Shown here piece after piece: positions 46,313 through 57,890 of a stretch of 64,000 nucleotides of DNA; positions within the stretch are counted from its first letter, which is position 1, and every line of letters starts with the position of its first letter. The stretch comes from Heterohyrax brucei (taxonomy: Eukaryota; Chordata; Mammalia; Hyracoidea; Procaviidae), in the NCBI GenBank assembly GCA_028571685.1, contig CM053146.1, positions 24,897,431 to 24,961,430 of the forward strand. The letters are read 5' to 3'. The translations under genes and the position numbers were made by a program. Under the pieces are notes generated by a model. The model made no database searches and had not been told where the DNA came from. It saw only the letters and a program-made list of their open reading frames with translations.

Positions 46313-46944
46313 CGTCTAACTCTGCTTAAGCCCCATTTCCTTCAAACAAATTTCCTTGGCTTTATTGATGCACGTTGATCACCTCATCCTCAGAAATCTA
46401 TTCAGTTATCCTGCCTACCACATAAACCATTTGCTGATGAAATTCTACCTTTTGTGTTTTGTTTAATATACCACTTGTCTCCCCAACATGAAAATTAGCT
46501 TTTGGAGCTTTCCCAGCAGCACTGGTTTGCTCTAACATGCTTTCCTCACCAACAGGTTGGTTTGAGCTGGGCAAGACCAGGCTTTGTGAATAGCAGTATT
46601 ATTATGAATGTGCTAGAAGTGACAGAGAGCATGAAAATATGACTTTTAGAAAATTGTTTTTGATACCTCAAATAAAGCATCAAAATAGTTATCTTGGGGA
46701 AAACAACAATAACAATAGAATTTACTAGATTACTTTGCCTTTGTTTTATGTTTTTTTTTTTTTTTTTTTACATTTTTTCATGTTTTAGAGCTTTAGGATT
46801 GTAAAGGCAGCCTTAGGCTCACTCTTAAACAACTTACTTTAAGATTAAATTTCAGACCATTTTACACTACACTGGGAATTAGGAGATCTGAATGTTAGTC
46901 CTGGAAACATACCTCTAAGTAAATTTTTTTTTCTTTGTAAGTTG
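46313..46944. other. Unique DNA with a T-run
   Basis: A T-run lies at about 46,750-46,768. No family or exon recognised. Confidence 0.4.
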
Positions 46945-47025
46945 CATGTCTGGGGGTCAGTTCTACCGTGGCCCCTAGGGTCACCATGAGTCGGATCCTA
47001 CTCGACGGCACTTGGCTGGCATGTG
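46945..47025 (+). repeat. AfroSINE 3' fragment, sense
   Basis: 'ggggtcagttctaccgtggc', 'ctagggtcaccatgagtcgg' and 'tactcgacggcacttggctg'; the head is absent. Confidence 0.75.
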
Positions 47026-47960
47026 CTCTCTGCAATTCTAAAATGAAGAATGATCTCTGGATGGTCTAAGATCTTGAACAACCAGTAAAACGTGGCCCAC
47101 CTTTCTAAGCCTTTCATCGATCACTATCCTCTCCTACATTTATCATTCTACTCCAGTTAGTGTAACTTTGTTACTTGCACAGACTCCAGCACTGCCAAAG
47201 CTATCCCAGCTGGTTTCCATGAACTTTTGTTAACTTTGCTTGCCCATGTGGCTAAAAATTTTGCTGCTTCAAAACAATCTACATAAATGAGAATCCCAAG
47301 TATGTGTCCTTTACTTGTACATGGTTCATTTCTTCAGCTTGCTAGCAGTCTGTAGGACTGTTTCAAGTTGCTACAGACTTGTTTCAAGTTGCTCTAAAAT
47401 CATAATCTCCATTTTCCCCAGGTTTTTGTCTTATAATACATTAATAATCTCCACAGATAATTGTCTCTTATATTGAGATACAGAACACTAAAGCTCTAGA
47501 AAAATGATAAAGACTGCAAAAGAGGGTTTTGCTTAAGATTTCTTAAGAGAAAAAATATAGACACAGAATTGGCTTGTTGCTTGGGGGATTAAATGTTATG
47601 TGAAGAACGATAAAAAGAAGATATTGAAGACACTCTTATTTGTTTCTTATGTTTTGTTCTTCTTCTTATTTTTTTTTTTTTTGTATTTTAGAGGTTAGGC
47701 TAAAGAGAGCAGACACCCAGGAACAATGTAAAGAGACTAAGAAGTATCCAATGATATTAAATGATGAAGACTCTAGATCACTATTGGTGAAATCACAAGA
47801 TAGAGTAGGTGTGAGTTTGAACGTTTTAAGTTGCTACTGAGAAATTATCAAATATGAGACAGATGTGAAAGAGAGGAAGTACTCTGGAAGAACCAGAAAA
47901 TGGGGATAAGAGGCTATCAGTAGCAATAAGCTAGAAAACCATAAGAAGTAGAGAAGGGTC
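47026..47960. other. Unique DNA, one weak exon candidate
   Basis: Apart from the candidate at 47,692-47,808, nothing was recognised. Confidence 0.35.
47692..47808 (+). CDS. Weak candidate exon, unrecognised
   Basis: A long T-rich tract ending TTTGTATTTTAG precedes a 117-base stretch open for 38 codons (VRLKRADTQEQCKETKK to LLVKSQDRV) before AG|GTGTGAG. Both ends are phase 1, as for the candidate at 11,756-11,920. A frame this short is often open by chance, and I do not recognise the peptide. Confidence 0.15.
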
Positions 47961-47964
47961 AGGA

Positions 47965-48095
47965 CAATGTAGTCTGGTGCCAGCTTTCCCTGGTTTGTAT
48001 CCTGGTTTTGAATCTTTCTAGCTGTCTGACACTAAGCAAGAGAATTATTCCTGTTCTACATCAGTTGTAACATGGACATGATGATAGATATATAA
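47965..48095 (+). repeat. MIR SINE, sense, decayed
   Basis: 'gtagtctggtgccagctttc', 'tggttttgaatctttctagc' and 'gtctgacactaagcaagaga' follow the order of the MIR tRNA-related half and core. Confidence 0.55.
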
Positions 48096-48142
48096 AGAAG
48101 TGGATAGACAGACAGATACGTAGACAGGTAGGTAGATAGACA
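48096..48142. repeat. GATA/GACA-like simple repeat
   Basis: Interrupted GATA and GACA units (for example 'gtggatagacagacagatac') just before an RTE 3' end. Confidence 0.7.
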
Positions 48143-48391
48143 GCTGCTTTTGAGTTGACTCTAACTCATGGTCACCTTACAACAGAAGAAAATGCTGCCG
48201 AGTCTTGCATTCTGCTCAGAACTACTGACATGTTCGAGCCTGTTGTTGCAGCCGTCACCACCCCATCTCTGTGAGAGACCTGTCCTTTCTGGCCTCTACT
48301 TCAAACGTGATGTCTTTGTTCAGCAGTTGGTCCCTCCTGACGATATGTTCGAAACAAAGAAGTTGTACAGAGTTCTGCTGTAAACTATAGA
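48143..48391 (-). repeat. RTE-derived element, first half, antisense
   Basis: The RTE 3' terminus in antisense ('gagttgactctaactcatgg', 'gagcctgttgttgcagccgt', 'gttggtccctcctgacgata') runs to the deletion join 'acagagttctgctgtaaac'. It then stops at an L1. The second half resumes at 50,593. Confidence 0.75.
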
Positions 48392-48737
48392 TTTTTTTCC
48401 TTTGAAAAATATTTTATTAAGTTTTTGGTGAAAGTTTACACAGTTATTTATGTTCCTACTTAACAATTTCTACAGATACTGTTTGATGACATTGGCTGCA
48501 TTTTCTACATCATGTCAGCATTCTCATTATTTCTGTTCTGGTGTTCCATTTTCATTATTCTTGCTTCCCAAACCTCTGCCTCCAACCTTCTCATGTTTGT
48601 TTTAGAGTAAATGTTGACCTTTTGGTTTCCAATAGATAATTTTTTAAAAAATCTTTTGTTTTTAAAATTTTAATATAGAAGGAACACAGTACTGATAGGT
48701 GATATTTTTTATGAGTCTGTCATCTAGTTGATAGATG

Positions 48738-48897
48738 ATCATGGAGGCCCAATGGCTCACTAGTTAAGAGATCGCTGCTAACAAAAAAGGCTGGCAGTTT
48801 GAATCCCGTAGCCACTCCTTTGAAACCCTATATGGTTCTATTCTGTCTTACAGGGTTGCTATAACTCAGAATTGACTTGATGACAATGGATTACTTT
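48738..48897 (+). repeat. AfroSINE, short form, sense
   Basis: 'ctcactagttaagagatcgc', 'ggctggcagtttgaatcccg', 'gggttgctataactcagaat'. It lies inside the L1. Confidence 0.85.
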
Positions 48898-49489
48898 TGA
48901 CCTCTAGGAGTCATTTGAGTTCAAAATTTAAAGGGTATCTCAGCGCAACAGTCTCAAAGATTCCTCAGGTTATCAACTGTCCAGTAAGTTTGGTCTTTTT
49001 AAAAAAAATAATTCCAATTTTTTTTTCTGCAATTTTTCACATTTTTCTGAGACCATCTATTGTGGCCCTGGTCAGAATGGTCAATAGTGGTAGCTCGTCT
49101 CTGGATAGGTGAGACCATTGTTTGTGTAGGCAGTTGGTCCTATAGATTAGTTTCTTCAAGTCTTTGATTTCCTTCTTTTTTGTTCCAGATGACTAGAGAC
49201 CAATAGTTTTATCTCAGATAGCTACTTGAAAGCTTTTAGGTCCCCAACACTACTTACACACAAGATATAGAACATAAACTTTATAAACTGTGTTGTTCCC
49301 ATTGGCAAAGCTGTCTTACAAGACTGTAGTTCTAAGACTTCAAATCCAGTAAGCAAACCCTGAGAGATGTTTAGTTGTACCTGGGAGGTATTCATGACTG
49401 TGTTCCCCATCTGCTTTATTACATATATGAATACACGTGCAGCACACACAAGCAATGTTAGATATGCTTACAGGTACACCTATATATGC

Positions 49490-49492
<3 letters not shown>

Positions 49493-49520
<28 letters not shown>

Positions 49521-49522
49521 TC
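49493..49522. repeat. CA microsatellite
   Basis: A run of CA units starting near 49,495, followed by a TA-rich tail; a likely variable site. Confidence 0.95.
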
Positions 49523-49592
49523 TTTCTGTATACATATATGTGTACGTATCTATGTACCCACTCATGTATTTTTGATTGTTACTGCTGTTGCT

Positions 49593-49757
49593 GCCGAAAA
49601 CCAAAACCCATCACCAGTGAGTCAATTCTGACTCATAGTGGCCCTATAGGACAGAGTAGAGCTTTCCCCTGGAGTTTCAAAGGAGTACCTGGTGGATTCA
49701 AGCTGCCAACTTTTTGTTAGCAGCCATAGCACTTGCTCACTACACCATCAGTGTTTT
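49593..49757 (-). repeat. AfroSINE, short form, antisense
   Basis: 'cccatcaccagtgagtcaat', 'gtggccctataggacagagt', 'ggagtacctggtggattcaa' and 'agcacttgctcactacacca'. It lies inside the L1. Confidence 0.9.
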
Positions 49758-49924
49758 CATATGTACTATAGCTTTTACCTATAATGTTCTTTATTATTGT
49801 TCATTTCTTAGTGTTATTCTTTACTTTGGTTAGGTTGTACTCATTTCACTAATACTCAGTGTTGGCTTTCTCCTCACTAGCAAGCATCTACTGTCTAGAG
49901 AGTAATTCCTCCTCCTTCCTCTGC

Positions 49925-50088
49925 TGTCCTGGTGGCATAGAGGTTAAGTGCTATGTCTGCCAACCAAAAGGCCGGTAGTTCAAATCTGTCAAGCACTCCT
50001 TGGAAACTCTACAAAGCAATTCTACTCTGTCCTATATGGTTGCTATGAGTCAGAATCTACTTGACAACAGTGGGCTTGAGTTTTTTCC
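49925..50088 (+). repeat. AfroSINE, short form, sense
   Basis: 'gtcctggtggcatagaggtt', 'ccaaccaaaaggccggtagt', 'cactccttggaaactctaca' and 'gagtcagaatctacttgaca'. It lies inside the L1. Confidence 0.9.
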
Positions 50089-50592
50089 TTTGCTGTCCCT
50101 GGTCACCACAAAAGAATGTTGATTTCTATGTATACCCACTTTTGTCATTTTTGTAAAAGTAGGATCATACAATATTTGTACTTTCATGCTTGAATTATTT
50201 CACTTAGTATAATGTTCTCCAGACTCATCCATGTTACATTTCATGGGCTCTTGGTTATGCTTTTTAGCTGTGTAGTATTCTATTGTATGTATATACCATA
50301 TTTTGTTTCTTCATTCATCTATTGTCAGAAACTTAGATTGTTTCCACATTTTTGCTCTTGTAAATAATGATGCAATGAACATAGGTATACATATTTCTAT
50401 TCATGTCACTATTAGATCTCTGGTACGTGTACCTAGGAATGGGGTTGCTAAATCATAAGAGTTTCCTGTTTCTAGCTTTTTCAGGAAGTGTCATATCATT
50501 TTCCATAGTAGTTGTACCGTTTTACATTCCTGTTAGCTGTCAGTAAGGTTTCCAGTCTCTCCACAACCTCACAAGCATTTATTGTTTTCTTT

Positions 50593-50800
50593 CCATGTTT
50601 TAGTTGACTAATTTTCAGAAATAGATCACTAAATCTTTCTTCCCAGTCTGTATTACTTTGGAAGTTCCACTGAAACTTGTCCTCCATCAGTACTCCTGCT
50701 GGTGTTTGAAATACCAGTGACATAGCTTCCAGCTTCATAGCATCATGTAAGCCATCGCAAACTGTCAGACAAGTGGTGGGACTCGGTAGTAGCTATGTGT
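50593..50800 (-). repeat. RTE-derived element, second half, antisense
   Basis: 'gttttagttgactaattttc', 'ctttcttcccagtctgtatt', 'gttccactgaaacttgtcct' and 'gccatcgcaaactgtcagac' form the 5' block of the RTE derivative. They continue the element interrupted at 48,391. Confidence 0.75.
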
Positions 50801-50966
50801 TATTGGTTAATGCAAGCAAAAAATTAACAATGCTAAGCATGTGCACTATTATCAACCATATGGGGAAAACTCAGTATATTGTGACAAAAATTTCTTTTTG
50901 ACAAGGTTCTTCTACAAAATTCTTGATCAGACTAATAAACAACTGATATGTTGAGTGTTGTAAGGA

Positions 50967-51171
50967 GCCCTGGTTGTGCAGTGGTTAAGGGCTCAGCAGT
51001 AAACCAAAAGGTCAGCAGTTCAAAACCACCCGTTGTGCAGTGGGAGAAAGACATGATAGTTTCCTCTAAAAAGATTTATAGCCTTGAGAACCCTGTAGGG
51101 CAGCTCTGTTCTGTCCTTTAGGTCTGTGTGAGTTGGAATCGATGTGACAACAGTTTTGGGTTTTGGTTATA
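50967..51171 (+). repeat. AfroSINE, long form, sense
   Basis: 'ggagccctggttgtgcagtg', 'gaaagacatgatagtttcct' (middle block), 'aaagatttatagccttgaga' and 'gtgagttggaatcgatgtga'. The middle block missing from the short forms is clear here. Confidence 0.9.
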
Positions 51172-51763
51172 TGAGTGATTAATTGATTGAATCAAAACAT
51201 TGATTAATAAGGCGTCACATTGGTGCCTGAGAACCCCTATTTGTAACTCAAGTCAAACTAACCTCATTATCAGATTGGTAACACACTAGGTGGCACACCA
51301 GTGACAGTTCAAAGTGAGAGTCTGTTTAAACTCAGCAAGGCATGTAAGGCCCTTCTTGGAATGTTCACGTAGACGTAAAGGGAAATTGAAAGGGAGCAAG
51401 AGAGCCCATTAGAAAGAGATATGGAAGTAGGGCAACTTTCCACAAAGCTCATAGATTGATTAATTGCCTCAAAACCGCCAGGAATCTACATGCAGGGCAC
51501 AGACTTGTGCTCTTGGTCTTATCCTGTAGAAAATTCTCACCCTCGACCTATACATGTATAACTCACAATGATTAAGTTTGCATGTCACTGCCAAGATGAA
51601 ACTTGTCAAATAATGTACAACAACACAACAATTGTGCTTATCTGTAATATTGGGGGAAAATTTATAAATTTTATGGAATTATATGCAAAATGCTACATTA
51701 AAATAAAAGATGTAAGATATGTAGCTTAGCAACAATTATTTTTTTCCAGTGATCTAAACTGTA
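51172..51763. other. Unique DNA, nothing recognised
   Basis: No repeat, exon or regulatory element supported. Confidence 0.4.
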
Positions 51764-51966
51764 ACAAAAACCTAATGGTGCTGAGTTAAGCTCTCAGCTA
51801 CTAGTGGAAAGGTTAGTGGTTTGCACCACTCCAAGGGAGAAAGATGTGACAGTCTTCTTCCATAAAGATTTACCAGCCTTGGAAACTCTATTGGGCAGTT
51901 TTACTCTGTCCTGTGTTGTTGCTATGAATCAGGATCAACCCAACAGTAGTGGCTTTTTTTTTAAGC
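51764..51966 (+). repeat. AfroSINE, long form, sense
   Basis: 'tgctgagttaagctctcagc', 'gagaaagatgtgacagtctt', 'aaagatttaccagccttgga' and 'gctatgaatcaggatcaacc', then a T-rich tail. Confidence 0.85.
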
Positions 51967-52002
51967 CTTAATATTAGGTAATATGACATGTTTTAGGATC
52001 AC

Positions 52003-52509
52003 TGTCTCAGATAGTGGCACTATAACAGAAATAACTACAAGTAGATGGCTTTAGCAAAGGGAAATTTATTCTTTCACAGTATAAGAGGCTAGAAGTTTGA
52101 ATTCAGGATGCAAGCTCCAGGGAACGGTTTTCACTGGTGGCTCTAGGAGAGGGTCCTTGTCATCAATTGTCCATAGTCAAGGAGCTTCTCAGAACAGGGA
52201 CCTTGGATCCAAAAAGGATGGCTATTCTCCTTTATTTGTTTCGTGGTGGTATGAGTTACCCTGTCTCTCTGCTTATTTCTATCTTTTATATCTCAAATCA
52301 GATTGTCTCAAGATACAAGTCAATCTTGCAGACTGAATCCTGCCCCACTGACATAACTGCCGTTAATTCTGCCTCACTAACATAGAGGTAGCATTTACAA
52401 CACTTAGGAAAATTACATTAGATCATAAAATGATGTACAGACATGAATTCTGGAATCCATGGCCCAGCCAAGTTAATACACATTTTGGGGGACAATTCAG
52501 TCCACAACA
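52003..52509 (-). mobile_element. Solo LTR, ERVL-MaLR-like fossil
   Basis: A 507-base LTR. On the minus strand it starts TGTTGTGGACTGAATTGTC and ends at GAGACA. It shares several blocks ('gcagagagacagggtaactc'-type, 'ataccaccacgaaa') with the older LTR at 27,798-28,838, so the two belong to one family. The 5-base flanks (ATCAC/GTTAC) match at three places only. Confidence 0.7.
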
Positions 52510-52514
52510 GTTAC

Positions 52515-53534
52515 TAACAGAAAAGTGTTCTTTAGAAAAAAGAAGGTGATACTCTCTCAGCGCTCAAGATACAATGGGAACAAGTCTGAGGAAGAAGTAG
52601 AAGCTAACCTTTATGGCATTTATTATGTGCAAGGGATCATTTTGACCATTCTATACATACCGACATACTTAAGTCTGTGCCAAGTTCTAGATGTCCCATT
52701 GTAAATGGAGACTGACAGACCAGGCAGCATCTAGAGGAGGTAACCAGGATGGTAAGCAGCTAGAAGAGCACTCACGGAAGTGACTATAATGATGCTGTGA
52801 ATAGGATTAATTGTTTCTTTAAATATTTTCCTCGGAGGGAGAACTAGGGCCAAGAAATAGAAGCAACAAGGAGACTCAATTTCAAAAATTTCTTTTGGTA
52901 AGGATAAGGCAAGCTCTCTGACTCTACCAGAGCCCAGATGGAGGCTAGGAAATCTCTGCTGATGGTGTATGTGAGACGGACCTTGCCCGGTGGAGGTGGA
53001 TGACTTCTGGGCTCTTTTTCAGTTCTGCATTCAGTAGCTCATTATTAATAAATGATTATCGAAAAAGTATTTTAAAATGAAAACAAAATTGGGTTTGACA
53101 GTTTCTGACATTCAGTCTAAGCTATAAAGTTTCCTTTCATTCTGTAGTACATGTTACCGGGCTCCCAAACCACAACTATGCTCTTAAGATAAATCACAAT
53201 TGTAGATGAAAGAGATGTAAAGTAATAACCTTTTAGGAAGAGTATACAGGAAGATGTGCCCTTGAAACCACTCTCTTTTTCAAGCCCATGAAGAAAAGAA
53301 GCATTAGTTACAGCTCTGCCTCTCGTCTGCTTCCATAAATGCTCTGTCCCTGGAAACTAAAATAGGACACTGCTCGATGATTCCTTCTGTGTTCTTTTAT
53401 CTTTCATCTTCAGAGAGGTGTCTTACTAAACGGAGGTGATTATGTACCATCAAGTGCTTGTTGGTCTTCGCACTATGGCTCTCTTTAAAAGTCTATTACT
53501 TTACTTACTAAGGGTGTGAATCACTGAATTAGTT
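52515..53534. other. Unique DNA, nothing recognised
   Basis: A faint antisense MIR-like patch lies near 52,612-52,675 ('ggcatttattatgtgcaagg'). The rest is unassigned. Confidence 0.35.
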
Positions 53535-53771
53535 TTTCCTAAATTTTATTTAGTTTGCTTTTGTTGAGAATATACACAGCAAAACACACACCAATTTAAC
53601 AGTTTCTACATGTACACTCTAGTAATAGTTAATTACATTTTTTATGTTGCATCATTCTAAGTTGTTCTTCACTTATTAATATAACTTCACTGCCCCCGAA
53701 TGTTTCAAGGTTCTTATCTAATCTTTTGAGTTGCTGTTGTCATTTTGTTCCCATTCAGATAGTTCTTTTTA

Positions 53772-56700
53772 AAAATTGTACTTTACATGAAGGCTTACAG
53801 AATTTACTAGTTTCCTGTTAAACAGCTAGTACACATTGTTTTACAAAAATGGTTAACAATCCCGCAAAAAGTCGACACTCTCCTTTCTCTACCTTGGGTC
53901 CCCTACTACCAGCCTTCCTACCCCCTACTGACTTCCAGTACTTGACCATGGCTAGGGTGCCCGTTTAGTCTCATTATCTTTTAAGGCCCTGCCCAGTCAG
54001 TCATTGGGGAACCTCCGGAGTGACTTCAGTACTGAGCTGAAAGGGTACTGGGGGCCACACTCTTAGGGGTCCTTCAGTCTCTGTCAGGTCAACAAGCCTG
54101 GCCTTCCTTTCTGAGTTAGAATTTTGTTCTGCATTTTCCTCTAGCTCAGTCTGGAATCCTCTGTTGTGTTCCCTGTCAGAGCAGTCGTTGGTGGTAGCTG
54201 TACACCATCTGGCTGTGCTGAACTCAGTCCGGTGGAGACTGTGGCAGATATTATCCATTAGTCCTCTGTATTAGTCTGTTCTTTGAATCTTTAGTTTTCT
54301 TCAGTTTTCCTTGCTCCCAAAGGGGTGAAACTAGTGGATGATTCTAGAGAGACATTCATAATTTTTTTAAGATCCCAGATTCTACTCACTGCAGTAGAAT
54401 GTAGAAGATTTCTTTATAAACTATGTTGAGCTATATATTCACTGAGACTGTGGTCCCCACAGCCCTTGGCCCAGTGATTCATACTTCACGGAGTCTGTGT
54501 CTCAGAGAGTTTGTCTATGGAGCTTCCGTGATCCTGCTTTGTACAAGTTGTGCAGGTTTCTCCAGTAATGTCTAATGTCTTACTCTTCCCTGCTACCACT
54601 TATCTATTGTCTGTTTATTGTGTGTCCGTCCTTATCCTTTCCCTCCCTCATAACCAAGATTGTTTCTGTTTTGTATGTAAACCATTTCATGAGCTTTTAT
54701 AGTACTGGTTCTCATACAGTATTTGTAGTTTTGTTACTGACTTATTTCGTTCAGCATAGTGTCCCTCATATTTATCCATATTATAAGATGCTTCACAGAT
54801 TCATCATTGTTTTTCATCGTTGCATAATATATCATTGTGTGCATGTACCACGGTTTGCTTATCCATTTATCTACTGATGGGCATCTAGGTTGTTTCCACC
54901 TTTTGGCTATTGTGAACAATGCTGCAATGAGCATGGGTGTGCATGCGTCTATTCATGGGATGACTCACTTCTCTAGGACTTTTTCTTAGGAGTGTGATTG
55001 CTGAATCTTGTAATGTTTCTAATTCTAAGGAAATGCCATATTGTTTTCCAAATGGTTGCGTCATTTTCCATTCTCACCAGAAGTACATAAAAGTGGTGAT
55101 CTCCCTGTGGCCTCTCCAACACTTATTTCCTGTTTTTTTGATTTGTGCCATTAATGCTGGGGTGAAATGATACTCACTGTGATTTTGATTTGCATTTCTC
55201 TAATGGACAGTGATCATCAGCATTTTCTCATGTGTTTGTTGGAGCATGAATGTCTTTTTTGGTGAGGTGTCTGTTCATTTCTTTTGTTCAATTTTAAATT
55301 GGATTATTTGTCTTTTTACGGTAGAGGGGTTGGGATTTTATGTAGATTTTAGAGATTATACCTTTATCTAATTTGTAATGGTCACTTTGTTTCCGTAGTC
55401 TGTAGGTTATTTTTTCACTCTTATGGTGAAGTCTTTTTTATCATTATTTATTTTTTCATTGTGTTTTAATCAAAAGTTTACAATTCAAATCAGTTTCTCA
55501 CACAAAAGCTTATACACACTTTGTTATGTGACCCTAGTTGCTCCACCTACACTGTAACAGCACCCTTCCACCCTGTGTTTCCCATGTGTATTCAAGCAGT
55601 TCTTGCCCCCTTCTGCCTTCTCATCTCACTTCCAAATAAGAAGTGAGTCTCCTGTGTCTACTTAAGTCAAAAAACACACCCTTCACCAGTATCATTTTTA
55701 TGTCTTATAAGCCATTTCAATCTTTGTCTGGGAAGCTGGCTTCTGGGATGTCTTCAGTTCTAGGCTAACAAAGAATCCGGGGACCATGTCTTCCAGGGAT
55801 CCACCAGTCTGTCAGAACATTAAGTCTGGTCTTTTTACTAGAGTTTGAGTTCTGCACCCCACATTTCTCTGCTCCATCAGGGACTCTTTGTTGAGTTCCC
55901 TGTAAAGACAGTCATTGGTGGTAGCCAGGCACCACCTAGTTCTGCCGTCTCATGCTGATGTAGTCTCTGGTTTATGTGGCCCTTTCTGGTGAAGTCTTTG
56001 ATAAGCATAAATGTTTAAGTTTTAGATGATTCCAGTTATCTGGCTTCTCTCATGGAATATGTGTGTTGTTGTTTATGATTTACATCCTATTAATGTTGTG
56101 TGGTAGGTCCTTTAGCATTGATCCTGTTTTTTTCATCTTTGAGCTTCATAGTTTTGGGCTTTATATTTAGGTCTTTGATCTATTTTGAATTAGTTTCTGT
56201 GTATGGTGTGAAGTATGGATCCTGTTACACATTTTGCCAATGGACAATAAGTTTTGCCATCACTATTTTTTGAAAAAAACAAACAAACAAACAAACTGTC
56301 GTTTACCCACTTGACGGACTTTGGACCCTTGTTCAAGATGAGGTGACATAGATGGATGAATTTACATCTGGGTTCACAACTCTGTTCCATTTGGTCAGTG
56401 TATCTGTCATTGTACCAATATCAGGCTATTTTGACTGTCCCTATATAACAAGTGCTGCTGTCAAGAAGTGCAAGTTCTCCTACTTCATTTTTCTCTCGCA
56501 GTACTTTACTCATCTGGGATGTCTTCTCTTTCCATATACAGTTAATTAGAAGTTTTTCCTTCTCTTTAAAGAAGGATGTTGGAATTTGGATTAAGATTGC
56601 ATTGTATTTGTAAACTGCTTTGGGAAGAATTGTCATTTTCACAATATTGAGTGTACCTATCCATGAGCATGGCATGCTTTTCTAGTTATATAGATATCTT

Positions 56701-57390
56701 TTGGTTTCTGGCAATTGTGTTTTATATTTTTCTTTGTCTAAGTCTTTTCTATTCCTGATTAGATTTATTCCTAAATAATTTAGTTTTCATGGAACATTAT
56801 AAATGAAATTATTTTTCTGATTTCCTTTCAGCATTCTCTTTATTGGTATACAGGAATCCGACTGATTTTTATATATTTATCTTGTATCTTACTACTCAGC
56901 TGAATTTTTCAATTAGTTCTAGTAGTTTCCTCTTGGGGTCTTTCGAGTTTTCCATGTATAGTACCATATCATTTGCAAATAGGGACAGTTTAATTTCTTC
57001 CTCACCATTTTGAATATCCTTTATTTCTTATACTTGCCTTAATGCTTTAGCTAGGACCTGCAGTATAATCTAAATAGCAGTGGTGATAAAGGGCCTCTTT
57101 GTCTTGTTCTTCCTCTCAAGGGGAGGGTTTTCAGCCTCTTTCTATTACGAGTGATGTTGGCTGTTGGTTTTGCATAGATGCCCTTTATTATGTTGAGACA
57201 ATTCCCTTCTACATCTATTTTATTGAGAGTTTTAATGAGGAATGGGTGCTGCAATTTGTCAAATGTGCTTTCTCAGTAGATTGAGGTGATCATGTGATTC
57301 TTTCCTTTTATTTGTGTTGGATTACATTGACTGGTTTTCTAATATCGAACCACCCCTGGTGATGGTTCTTAAGGAATGTAGTAATCAATG
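53772..57390 (-). mobile_element. Second-layer L1, antisense, 5'-truncated
   Basis: It runs from its T-rich 3' end through the 3' UTR to ORF2. Minus-strand peptides are clear: [20 protein letters not shown] (54,734-54,934), MPCSWIGTLNIVKMTILPKA (56,421-56,675) and MQHPFLIKTLNKIDVEGNCL (57,051-57,254). It is truncated within the reverse transcriptase domain. A likely duplication is TCTTTTTA at 53,764-53,771 and 57,391-57,398. ORF2 is broken. Confidence 0.8.
55437..55987 (-). mobile_element. Third-layer L1 3' fragment, antisense
   Basis: A 551-base L1 3' UTR piece ('tcaaaagtttacaattcaaa', 'caggctaacaaag'-like tract, 'ggtagccaggcaccacctag') sits inside the second-layer L1. It is flanked by a perfect 12-base duplication, GGTGAAGTCTTT, at 55,425-55,436 and 55,988-55,999. 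Confidence 0.9.
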
Positions 57391-57890
57391 TCTTTTTATT
57401 TTACTAGTTAAGCTACACTATTGTTCGGTTTTAAGATGACTTCAGCGAATATTTTTGGTTTAAGTTTTAAAGATTACCTCAGGGCAATAGTTACACGGGT
57501 TCATCCAAACCTCTTGGCTCCAAAATGTTAGTTGCCATTGAGAATTTGAAATTTTGTTCTACATTTTCCTCTTTTTGACCAAGATTCTTAACAGAATCTT
57601 TGATCAAAATGTACAGTAGTTATAGCTGGCACCACCAAGTTCTGGTCTCATAGCAAAGGAGACAGATGTTTGTGGTGGCAATTAGCCAAGCCAGGTGCAT
57701 TAGCCATTCTATTTCCTCCTATTTCTGTCTTTCCTTCTTCCTCTGATGCTCCAGGTGAATAGAGATCAATTATTGTGCATTGGATTGCTGCTTGTAAACT
57801 TCAAAGACCTTAGGCACTAGGTACGGCTCTCCTACAAGTTTTCCCTTTATCATTCTTTTTATAAATCCAATGTAAAGTGATGCATTTTAA

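Larger units (their letters stand above)
48392..50592 (-). mobile_element. L1 3' region inserted in the RTE derivative
   Basis: Antisense L1: a T-rich start, 'ggtgaaagtttacacagtta', 3' UTR blocks, then the ORF2 C-terminal end ('ttctattgtatgtatatacc', 'aataatgatgcaatgaacat', 'ctttttcaggaagtgtcata'). Three AfroSINEs lie inside it. It separates the two halves of one RTE derivative. No clean target duplication found. Confidence 0.7.
53535..57890 (-). mobile_element. Oldest L1 layer, 3' UTR, antisense, split
   Basis: 53,535-53,763 ('cacaccaatttaacagtttc', 'acattttttatgttgcatca') and 57,399-57,890 ('gcaatagttacacgggttca', 'ggcaccaccaagttctggtc', 'tcctctgatgctccaggtga') are consecutive pieces of one L1 3' UTR in antisense. 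They are separated by a younger L1. Confidence 0.65.
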
